Source: Rickettsiaceae bacterium (GTDB lineage: Bacteria; Pseudomonadota; Alphaproteobacteria; Rickettsiales; Rickettsiaceae). Taken from it: DNA of 5,619 nucleotides. The notes below the pieces were generated by a model, which did no database searches, was not told the DNA's origin, and saw only the letters and a program-made list of their open reading frames with translations. A program made the translations under genes and the position numbers. Below, piece by piece: positions 1 through 5,579 of the stretch. The stretch spans positions 1 through 5,619 of the forward strand of contig JAIOYD010000117.1 in assembly GCA_021741285.1 (NCBI GenBank). The letters run 5' to 3'. Position 1 is the stretch's first letter; every line of letters starts with the position of its first letter.

Positions 1-75
1 AAACGTTGTGCGCTTGATTCCCGTCAATCTGCGAAACTCTTCTTGGGCTTCACACTTTATTTGTTCAAACCTCAT
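1..75 (-). CDS. IS5-family transposase, N-terminal fragment (runs off left edge)
   Basis: Reading the minus strand from the ATG at 75-73 gives 25 codons with no stop up to the window edge: MRFEQIKCEAQEEFRRLTG, then IKRTTF. The FRRLTG-x-KRTTF stretch is the typical start of the helix-turn-helix (HTH_Tnp_4-like) region that precedes the DDE catalytic domain in IS5-family transposases; the catalytic domain itself is not visible. An AAGGA ribosome-binding site (82-86 on the plus strand) sits about 7 bases before the ATG and supports this start. The gene is co-oriented with the FkbM gene it interrupts. Family assignment rests on the short N-terminus and the IS-like tip, so the subgroup and intactness are unknown. 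Confidence 0.7.
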   Translation of the reverse strand, partial: MRFEQIKCEAQEEFRRLTGIKRTTF

Positions 76-81
76 CTAATA

Positions 82-99
82 TCCTTGCTTTAAAAGCAA
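82..99 (-). promoter_or_regulatory. Transposase ribosome-binding site with adjoining hairpin
   Basis: TTGCTT (85-90) and AAGCAA (94-99) form a 6-bp stem with a 3-base loop in the IS leader. On the minus strand the hairpin's 3' arm runs directly into the AAGGA Shine-Dalgarno site (82-86), so the stem overlaps part of the site. It could reduce transposase translation, but the stem is short and AT-rich and no function is shown. Confidence 0.35.
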
Positions 100-121
100 C
101 CAGTTTAATCAATCCCTGCGG

Positions 122-487
122 TTATGCAAGAGGTCTACTTGTGTCGTTTGGTCGTTGTGTAAGATATTCATCATAAAATTTTTCAATAGGTTCGATATTA
201 ATCCCACTCCATCCTTCAAGATAAAAATGCTTTGTTACAGAATCGATGTTAGGGCTATTCGCTCCAACATCAATGTAATGACCGTTTTTTATATTAGATA
301 AAGCTATAGAAAGTATATAATCTTCATAAAACTGAGCGTAAAAATTGGGGTTGCCACCTTGTCTTGGCACTGGACATGTAGCGCTAAAATAGGCTTTACT
401 TAATTCAAGTTTGACTGGTTTGATATTTATTATCAATAATGTACAGCATGTAAAAATAACGACTAGAATAATAATTTTTATTTTCAT
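122..487 (-). pseudogene. FkbM-family methyltransferase, truncated by IS5-type insertion
   Basis: The frame starts at 487 with an AAGG-AGG ribosome-binding site 5-6 bases upstream (493-500). Residues 5-22 form one hydrophobic helix, probably a signal anchor. Residues 52-60 (QFYEDYILS) and 69-77 (G-H-Y-I-D-V-G-A-N, SAM-binding motif I), then GWSGINIEP near 92-100 (acidic motif II), are typical of FkbM methyltransferases, which methylate sugars or other small O-linked groups. Homology stops near residue 116. The last codons, ending at a stop at 122, are read out of the IS tip. Family members are usually about 200-280 residues, so the C-terminal half of the fold is missing and the product should be inactive. 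The lost 3' part may lie beyond the IS, left of the window. An intact short protein is possible but unlikely. Confidence 0.75.
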
Positions 488-838
488 AATTACCTACCTT
501 ATTTACTATTTCTCTAATGTAGCAATTAATATATTAACATTATCTAAACATAATATTAATATTTTAATAATATTTTAGTAAAATAATTTGTAAATTAGTA
601 TGGTATTTTGCAAACTATAAGATTCTAAAATTGATATGAATTACTATCTGGCCCTGGTTTACACTGTATATTGGGGTTTTTATGTAATGAAGAATATATG
701 AATAAAAAATTAGGTTGAATTGGCTTATATTGTTTACGGAGAAAAAGCTAAAAAATAAGGTGACAAAGAATTCAACATGAATTCGCATTTTTTTATTGTT
801 TTAAGTAGAAATTTTTACTATTATTGAAATAATATCAC

Positions 839-873
839 TTTACTAATTTAGTTTTCATGAGTAAATTAGTAAA
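839..873. repeat. 12-bp perfect inverted repeat with 11-base loop
   Basis: TTTACTAATTTA (839-850) is the exact reverse complement of TAAATTAGTAAA (862-873), with an 11-base loop between them that contains TCATGA. No T-run follows on either strand, so it is a poor intrinsic terminator. It lies about 165 bases before the kinase gene and could be an operator, an mRNA structure, or a remnant of a small palindromic element. The AT-only composition makes chance formation more likely than for a GC-rich stem, but 12 perfect pairs is notable. Confidence 0.6.
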
Positions 874-987
874 TAATATGTCCTAGTACATTAATCCAAA
901 AGCTTCCACTCAAGGAAGAGATTATTAGTACAAGCAATACAATTAGAAAGAAAAAGAGTTGTTTTTGAAGAAATTTTGAATTATTTT

Positions 988-1016
988 TTATTAACCATAA
1001 TAACTTAGCTTATAAT
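988..1016 (+). promoter_or_regulatory. Candidate sigma70-type promoter of the symporter-kinase gene
   Basis: A perfect TATAAT (-10) is at 1011-1016, with a weak TTATTA at the -35 position (988-993) 17 bases upstream. Transcription would start near 1022, leaving a leader of about 17 bases before the ATG at 1039. No Shine-Dalgarno sequence is visible in that leader. AT-rich sequence produces such boxes by chance, so this is tentative. Confidence 0.4.
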
Positions 1017-1038
1017 TTTATTTATTATTACCAAAACT

Positions 1039-3855
1039 ATGACATTAAATTTAGATATAATTATTGTAACGGGATTTTTGATTGTAAATTTAATATTTGG
1101 CCTCCTCTCTGGACGCGGTATAAAAAACATCCAAGAATATTCTCTTGGTAACAGAAATTTTTCTACAGCAACTATTGTTGCAACTATTGCTGCAACTTGG
1201 ATTGGTGGCTCTAATTTTAGTATAACAATAGCAGAGACTTACAAGCAAGGGATGTTCTTCTTATTATGCAGTCTAGCCGAAGCAGTGTCTTTTGGTCTAA
1301 TTGCCTATTTTTATGCTCCTCGTATGGCAGAATTTTTAGGCAAATTATCGATAGCTGAGGCAATGGATAGTATATATAAAAATAACTATGTAAGAATCAT
1401 AATAGCTATAGTTAGCACCATTCCTGGGATAGGTAGGGTTGCAATGCAATTTTTGGTCATGCAGGCCTTATTAAATCTATGGCTTGGTATTCCTGGGATA
1501 TACGCTACTGCAATAAGTAGTTTAATAGTAATTATTTATTCCACTTTTGGTGGTATTAAAGCAGTAACTTTTACTGATCTGATTCAGTTTTTTGCTTTTG
1601 GCGTTGTCACTCCAATGACTGCATTCTTAGTTTGGAAATCGTTCAATAATAACGATATGATAATTAGTGCAATAATGACGGATCCATTATTTAATTATAA
1701 CTCAATTTCTGATTCTCAAAAACAAGGCATGAGTGCTACATTATACTTATCCTTATTTTTAATGGTACCTCTTCTCGACCCAGCTATTTTTCAAAGAATA
1801 TCAATGGCTAAAAATACATTGCAGGTATCTAAATCCTTTATTATAGCTATATTCTTTATTCTTCTTTGTGATGCTCTAGTACATACTGTTATTGGAGTTT
1901 TATTTAGGGCTGATACTCACATTATTGATTTAAATGCAGACAATGTTATACAATATGTAGTGGATCATTATCTAAATTATGGATTCAAAGGAATTTTTAT
2001 TGTCGGTATAATGGCAATGATTATGTCTACCGCTGACTCATATATCAATTCTTCAGCGGTATTACTTGGTTATGATTTCCCCAAGTCTATTGGAATAAAA
2101 TTAACAGAACAAAACCAATTGCGGTTGGTACGATTTTCTGCTTTGTTTATTGGTCTTGCTTCTCTATTAGCTAGTTTATTTGCAAAGAATTTATTAGAGT
2201 TACTTTTGTCTGTATATAGTTTTTATATGCCAATTGTTACTCTACCTTTTACATTAGCTATTTTTGGTTTTCGTAGTACTGCCAAGGCTTTATTGATTAG
2301 TATGGCTGCGGGATTTGTTACAGTGGTTTATTTTGAATTATTTTCAGCAAAATATAATATAATATCTGGTATACCTGGCACGTTAGTTAGCTTTGTATTT
2401 TTTATAGGAAGCCATTACCTACTTGGTGAAAAAGGTGGATGGGTTGGTATTAAAGACAAAGAGCCGCTTAATGCTTTAAGATTAGCAAGAAAAAGAAAAG
2501 TCTATTCTTTTATTCACTCAATAAAAAATTTCAGTTTAGTTAAATGCTGCCAGAATAACACCCCGAAAGAAGAAAGGATTTTTGTCTATTTTGGATTATT
2601 TTGCATAGTAATAGTCTTCTCTTATGCTTATTCACTTTCAAGAGATATACAGGAAGAATATAATTTTATACTTAATTTTATCTATTACTCAGTACTAACT
2701 TTATCAACTATATTCATTACTTATCCATTTTGGTCCGAGAAATATAGAAGTGAAGGGTTTATATCCATTTTATGGAATATAGCAGTATTCTATAATTTAG
2801 CTTTTAGCAGTAGTTTGCTAGTTGTTATTGGTCAATTTAATCAAATGCAGATAACTATTTTGATGACAAGTTTGATTACTTTAGCAGTTTTAATGCGTTG
2901 GCAAATTGCTATATTAATGATTGTAGGTGGAGTGGTAGCTAGTATTCAATATTATAAAATGCATAATGGAATAAGCGTTTTACCAGATTATGGGATGCAA
3001 TTCAAAATAACTTACTCATTACTTCTGCTAAGTGGTATATTAATTGCTTTTTTTAAGCCTAAACAACAATATCAAGAGTTAACTGAAGAAAGTAACTTGT
3101 TTTTATCTGGTAAAGTTGGCGATCAAAAAAAAGAACTATCTAGATTGCAAGAACTTAAAAACGAGTTCTTACGAAATATTGAGCACGAAGCACATGCGCC
3201 TATTACTGGTATTACTAGTATGGGACAAGTTTTGTGGGAAAGGTACGATAAATTTACAGAAGTACAAAGGCGTGAAGCTACGCAAGAAATAGCCAAAAGC
3301 TCAGAACGATTAACTAGTTTAGTAAATAATTTGATTGATATATCAAAACTTGAGAATATTAACTATAAGTTAAACAAAACCCCAGTAAATTTAACTAATT
3401 TAGCCTACAAAAGATTAGAAATCTGTCAAAAATTATATATCGAAGAAAAAGATAAAGAAAATATAAATTTTGTTCTGAACATAGAGGATAAATTAGTTAT
3501 CTGGTGTGATGAATATTACATTGCACGTACTTTTGATAATATTATCATTAATGCTATACAATATTGTAAAAAAGGAACAATTACTCTTACGTTAAAATCA
3601 ATAAAAAACCATACCGTTGAATTTAGTGTAAAAGATGAAGGAATTGGTATCCCAAGAGAAGAATTGCTAGATATTTTTGATCCTTTTATAGTGAGTTCTA
3701 AGACTAAAACATCAGCGGGGGGAAGAGGTATAGGATTAACTTTGTGCAAAAAAGTTGTTACTGCTCATAATGGTGCTATTACAGCTACTAGTAGCAAAGA
3801 TAAAGGGTCATTATTCCGGGTTACTTTACCTCAAGAAACTGATTTCTGTTTCTAA
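1039..3855 (+). CDS. SSS-family symporter fused to a membrane sensor histidine kinase
   Basis: This 938-residue inner-membrane protein has three parts. Residues 1-465 are a 13-TM sodium:solute symporter (SSS/SLC5, PutP-like): Y34-S-L-G-N-R39 after TM1, the ATWIGG stretch (52-57), the family signature GGIKAVTFTDLIQ (171-183), DPAIFQR (247-253) and MSTADS (329-334), where the Na2 site lies in the family. Residues 514-672 hold about six more TM helices, loosely like CqsS/LuxN-type sensor domains. Residues 706-772 are HisKA with phospho-accepting H716. The HATPase domain shows the N-box N834/N838, G1 D866-E-G-I-G870, F-box F880/F883 and G2 GGRGIGL (894-900), so ATP binding looks intact. The H-box reads HEAHAP, whereas the usual form is HE-x-RTP. 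There is no receiver domain and no response regulator nearby. The ATG lies just before TM1, as in relatives, but has no clear ribosome-binding site. The substrate cannot be read from sequence. CbrA is the best-known analogue of the transporter-kinase layout. Confidence 0.9.
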   Translation: MTLNLDIIIVTGFLIVNLIFGLLSGRGIKNIQEYSLGNRNFSTATIVATIAATWIGGSNFSITIAETYKQGMFFLLCSLAEAVSFGLIAYFYAPRMAEFLGKLSIAEAMDSIYKNNYVRIIIAIVSTIPGIGRVAMQFLVMQALLNLWLGIPGIYATAISSLIVIIYSTFGGIKAVTFTDLIQFFAFGVVTPMTAFLVWKSFNNNDMIISAIMTDPLFNYNSISDSQKQGMSATLYLSLFLMVPLLDPAIFQRISMAKNTLQVSKSFIIAIFFILLCDALVHTVIGVLFRADTHIIDLNADNVIQYVVDHYLNYGFKGIFIVGIMAMIMSTADSYINSSAVLLGYDFPKSIGIKLTEQNQLRLVRFSALFIGLASLLASLFAKNLLELLLSVYSFYMPIVTLPFTLAIFGFRSTAKALLISMAAGFVTVVYFELFSAKYNIISGIPGTLVSFVFFIGSHYLLGEKGGWVGIKDKEPLNALRLARKRKVYSFIHSIKNFSLVKCCQNNTPKEERIFVYFGLFCIVIVFSYAYSLSRDIQEEYNFILNFIYYSVLTLSTIFITYPFWSEKYRSEGFISILWNIAVFYNLAFSSSLLVVIGQFNQMQITILMTSLITLAVLMRWQIAILMIVGGVVASIQYYKMHNGISVLPDYGMQFKITYSLLLLSGILIAFFKPKQQYQELTEESNLFLSGKVGDQKKELSRLQELKNEFLRNIEHEAHAPITGITSMGQVLWERYDKFTEVQRREATQEIAKSSERLTSLVNNLIDISKLENINYKLNKTPVNLTNLAYKRLEICQKLYIEEKDKENINFVLNIEDKLVIWCDEYYIARTFDNIIINAIQYCKKGTITLTLKSIKNHTVEFSVKDEGIGIPREELLDIFDPFIVSSKTKTSAGGRGIGLTLCKKVVTAHNGAITATSSKDKGSLFRVTLPQETDFCF

Positions 3856-3905
3856 GATTTCTGTTACTGTTAAATAACATATAGCATATAATACCAATCT
3901 CTCTT

Positions 3906-3923
3906 AGCAAAATCTATTTTGCT
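3906..3923 (+). terminator. Weak candidate terminator hairpin after the kinase gene
   Basis: AGCAAAA (3906-3912) pairs with TTTTGCT (3917-3923) around a 4-base loop, about 50 bases past the stop codon. The stem is AT-rich and is followed only by TCTACATT rather than a true T-run. Its position suits a terminator, but its strength is doubtful. Confidence 0.3.
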
Positions 3924-3963
3924 TCTACATTGACTGTTAGACAATATGGGACCTTACGGTAAT

Positions 3964-4101
3964 AGACTTGCCACATAAGTCAATTTATAGTTAATTCGGA
4001 TGAACTTGCCTTCGTTCCTCATGCACATTTGAGTACCTTGCGGTGCTCGGCTTAGTTTTTCTAAAAATTTCTCAACTATTCTTGACTTATGCAGGAAGTC
4101 T
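3964..4101. mobile_element. 138-bp palindromic / MITE-like element with terminal inverted repeats
   Basis: The left end (3964-3983, AGACTTGCCACATAAGTCAA) and the reverse complement of the right end (4082-4101, AGACTTCCTGCATAAGTCAA) match at 17 of 20 bases. AAT flanks both sides (3961-3963 and 4102-4104), a likely 3-bp target duplication. Each terminal repeat is itself an interrupted palindrome, GACTT-N7-AAGTC. The right tip matches the IS5-type tip at 122-136 in 13 of 15 bases, suggesting the related transposase moves it. A central hairpin (GAGTACC/GGTGCTC, 4031-4048) has a TTGC loop and one G-T pair. The length is 46 codons, and the minus-strand frame beginning at 4100 is open throughout, encoding a basic peptide including APQGTQMCMRNEGKFIRI. 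Size, palindromy and open frame recall the Rickettsia palindromic elements that insert inside genes; membership of a named class is unverified. Confidence 0.75.
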
Positions 4102-4189
4102 AATGAAATGAGATTATAAGCCGAATGTGAGATGAGATTTACGCCAACAAGATTCAGAATTTATGTGTACAACGAGACCGGAATAATCT

Positions 4190-5350
4190 CTAGCGTCGTT
4201 TAAATACTATCGCATCTGAAACAGGTCGAACTAATTTTTGTCCTTCAGCTTCATCCTTGTCGCCAAAAGATTCATTCACGTATTTTCCATCAATGTACAT
4301 GGCTGAAGATCCTCCGCCATCAAGGTTGATAGCCTCATCACATCCCATCTCTTTCATAAAGTTTCCTAATTCAAGTATTGTTAGACCAACTGCTTTGCTA
4401 TTTGTATTCAAATCCTCCAAAATAATTTTTTTCATATCACCCACTTTCATATCTACTATGGAAATATTTTTTTTATCCATCATTTTTTTTACCTCCCTGA
4501 AAGTAATGCTTGAAGCTTCTTTTCTATAAACATGTTCGGCAAGAGCAATTACTATATTCCCATCGGCTCTAATACCAAATGCTGATCTAGCATGAACTTC
4601 TTGATTTGAAAGGTCATCTTTTACTTTTCCATCAAGCATTAATGAGGGCAGGCCCATAATAGCAAAATTACCTGATTTATCGAAATGACTCGGTGTCCAT
4701 ACAAATTTTACTATTTGCTTAGGTTTGATTTTTTCTAAATCATAAGTAGTTGGAAAAGAAATAACGTAGCCCCCATCGGGGATTTTGCTATTTCCATGTA
4801 GAGAGACTTCTTGCACTTTCAGGTCACGATCAATAATAATTTCTTTTCTATCGCGGTAGCTGCTTAGAGTGCTTGGTCCCCAGTTGCGATTGAAATAAAA
4901 AATATCTTTGCCTTTAGCAAATCTATTAAATTTCTTTGGCTTTACTATTTCGTTTTCAATTATCATTTCAAGAGATGGGGTAACAACCTCAACAGAGAAC
5001 TGATCGCCATTTTTAACTAAACAGGCATGCTTAGTTACTCGCATTCCGTAAATTTCGCCATTGCTAACCAGCGTTCCGGTGGGCCGACCATCTTGATTGT
5101 CTCCTATCTCAAAAAAACCAGCATTAAGTGCAATTTGTGCATTTTCGCGCTGAGCAATTTCTCCTACTCTTTCACGACCAAAAACCTGGTTGTGAGCAAC
5201 CGCTAGCGAGGCTTCATATTCTTTGGGATTGATAATCACAACATGGATTTTATGTCCATCTCGTTCTATAAGACGGTATTCATGATCAGCTTTGATAGGC
5301 AGGGATAAAAGTAATGCTAAACTTAGAATTAGTGATTTGACAATATTCAT
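4190..5350 (-). CDS. Exported phosphodiester glycosidase (NAGPA family)
   Basis: This 386-residue protein starts with a Sec signal peptide: K5, a hydrophobic core at 7-17, and likely cleavage after A21 (PIKA-D). The mature part matches the phosphodiester glycosidase/NAGPA domain, whose mammalian member removes GlcNAc from phosphodiester-linked GlcNAc-1-phosphate. Visible motifs are ALNAGFFE (74-81), RPTGTLVSNGEIYG (89-102), RSAFGIRADG (255-264), LDGGGSSAMYIDG (343-355, the family hallmark) and RPVSDAIVF (375-383). The fold therefore looks complete, and the protein should act in the periplasm or outside the cell on glycan phosphodiesters; the true substrate is unknown. Mature cysteines are C110 and C337, so a disulfide is possible. 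A lysine-rich segment (about 277-320) between the RSAFGI and DGGGSS motifs is longer than I expect and holds two A8 runs and an internal start signal. No clear ribosome-binding site precedes the ATG at 5350. It stands alone, convergent with the kinase gene. Confidence 0.85.
   Translation of the reverse strand: MNIVKSLILSLALLLSLPIKADHEYRLIERDGHKIHVVIINPKEYEASLAVAHNQVFGRERVGEIAQRENAQIALNAGFFEIGDNQDGRPTGTLVSNGEIYGMRVTKHACLVKNGDQFSVEVVTPSLEMIIENEIVKPKKFNRFAKGKDIFYFNRNWGPSTLSSYRDRKEIIIDRDLKVQEVSLHGNSKIPDGGYVISFPTTYDLEKIKPKQIVKFVWTPSHFDKSGNFAIMGLPSLMLDGKVKDDLSNQEVHARSAFGIRADGNIVIALAEHVYRKEASSITFREVKKMMDKKNISIVDMKVGDMKKIILEDLNTNSKAVGLTILELGNFMKEMGCDEAINLDGGGSSAMYIDGKYVNESFGDKDEAEGQKLVRPVSDAIVFKRR
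4481..4496 (-). promoter_or_regulatory. Strong internal ribosome-binding site and ATG inside the glycosidase gene
   Basis: On the minus strand GGAGGT (4496-4491) is followed by seven A residues and then ATGATG, in frame with the glycosidase at M290 and M291. This is a better Shine-Dalgarno/start pair than that of the annotated start. Initiation here would yield a 97-residue C-terminal fragment containing DGGGSS but lacking the N-terminal motifs. It may be chance or a real secondary start. Confidence 0.4.
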
Positions 5351-5380
5351 AATTTATTTAATGGATTTATATTGTTAGTT

Positions 5381-5409
5381 ATTATAATACGAGCCCTTTA
5401 AGTTGTCGC
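5381..5409 (-). promoter_or_regulatory. Candidate sigma70-type promoter of the glycosidase gene
   Basis: On the minus strand GCGACA (5409-5404) resembles a -35 box at 4 of 6 positions. Exactly 17 bases later comes a perfect TATAAT (5386-5381). Transcription would start near 5374, about 24 bases before the ATG at 5350. The -35 box lies in the loop of the inverted repeat at 5391-5426. Confidence 0.5.
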
Positions 5410-5426
5410 TTTTATTTAAAGGTCTC
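5391..5426. repeat. Inverted repeat straddling the glycosidase -35 box
   Basis: GAGCCCTTTAA (5391-5401) pairs with TTAAAGGTCTC (5416-5426) at 10 of 11 positions, with a 14-base loop. The left arm falls in the -10/-35 spacer of the candidate minus-strand promoter and the right arm lies upstream of its -35 box. That arrangement suits an operator for a dimeric regulator, though a terminator or chance structure is possible. Confidence 0.4.
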
Positions 5427-5523
5427 ATCCCATTTATTGTTTAAGAATATAGCATAAGAGATAAAAATTAAGATAATGCTATTGAGCTATAGTCAAAAGT
5501 GGTGTATGACAAAAAGAATTAGG

Positions 5524-5579
5524 TGACGTATCCTGTTGGAAGTTCTGGAAGAACATAACCAACAAAAGGAGATACGTCA
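5524..5579 (+). promoter_or_regulatory. Three-part leader hairpin ending in the transposase start codon
   Basis: Three nested stems stack on one axis: TGACGTATC (5524-5532) with GATACGTCA (5571-5579), TGTTGG (5534-5539) with CCAACA (5559-5564), and GTTCT (5542-5546) with AGAAC (5550-5554). That is 20 base pairs, broken by small loops. The AAGGAG ribosome-binding site (5566-5571) lies in the unpaired bulge and at the stem edge, and the A of ATG is the last paired base. Folding should hinder ribosome access, as in the known IS10/IS50 protection against read-through transcripts; that role here is inferred. Confidence 0.65.

Larger units (their letters stand above)
1..136 (-). mobile_element. IS5-family insertion sequence, 5' end only
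   Basis: The element's outer tip, read on the minus strand from 136 down, begins AGACCTCTTGCATAA. A leader of about 60 bases follows, then the transposase start at 75; the rest lies left of the window. The boundary is placed at 136 because the FkbM homology upstream stops there. The same tip sequence (13 of 15 bases) recurs at the right end of the 138-bp element at 3964-4101. The bases just outside the tip read AGT on the minus strand, which fits the ANT target duplication I recall for one IS5 subgroup (ISL2). The matching duplication and right inverted repeat are outside the window, so exact boundaries are inferred. Confidence 0.7.
488..1038. other. AT-rich divergent intergenic region, no convincing gene
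   Basis: These 551 bases lie between the divergent FkbM and symporter-kinase genes. Only tiny ORFs occur, for example 9 codons from 858. A stop-free stretch of 37 codons at 895-1005 (+) has no ATG and no recognisable motif. Structured parts are an uninterrupted dyad around 804-819 (AAGTAGAAATTTTTACTT-like, one mismatch), TATTATT/AATAATA at 819-834, and the 12-bp inverted repeat at 839-873. Two EcoRI-type GAATTC palindromes lie 5 bases apart at 768-784. A weak minus-strand promoter for FkbM may lie at 539-567 (GATAAT with TTAAAA 17 bases upstream). No tRNA or known riboswitch pattern was recognised. Confidence 0.6.
3856..4189. other. Convergent intergenic region with hairpin and MITE-like element
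   Basis: The region separates the 3' ends of the kinase (+) and glycosidase (-) genes. The kinase stop codon sits in a small imperfect tandem repeat: GATTTCTGTT at 3841-3850 recurs at 3856-3865. TGTTA/TAACA forms a small dyad at 3868-3879. The hairpin at 3906-3923 and the 138-bp element at 3964-4101 are listed separately. On the minus strand one frame is free of stops from 4160 to 3957 (68 codons) and passes through the whole element, but it has no good start and I do not call it a gene. Confidence 0.6.

Noticed and set aside
768..784. Two GAATTC palindromes 5 bases apart
   Set aside because: Two 6-bp AT-rich palindromes close together are not unusual here and link to no other feature.
858..887. 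Nine-codon ORF MSKLVNNMS in the spacer
   Set aside because: It lies across the loop and right arm of the 12-bp inverted repeat and has no ribosome-binding site; it is too short to support.
895..1005. 37-codon stop-free stretch (+) with a charged, helical-looking translation (RLLVQAIQLERKRVVFEEI)
   Set aside because: It has no ATG, no ribosome-binding site and no motif I recognise, and stops before the kinase start; it could be a decayed remnant but cannot be supported as a gene.
3516..3749. Minus-strand 77-codon ORF
   Set aside because: It lies wholly opposite the HATPase domain of the kinase, has no ribosome-binding site or recognisable motif, and is an antisense shadow.
3841..3865. Direct repeat of GATTTCTGTT at the kinase stop codon
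   Set aside because: It is a short local duplication that shifts only the last few codons; no array or mobile signature accompanies it.
3957..4160. 68-codon stop-free minus-strand frame through the MITE as a possible gene
   Set aside because: There is no start codon with a ribosome-binding site; the open frame is better explained by the element itself plus short open flanks.
4257..4529. Plus-strand 90-codon ORF
   Set aside because: It is antisense to the conserved DGGGSS end of the glycosidase; its low-complexity F/S/I-rich translation is typical of a shadow frame.
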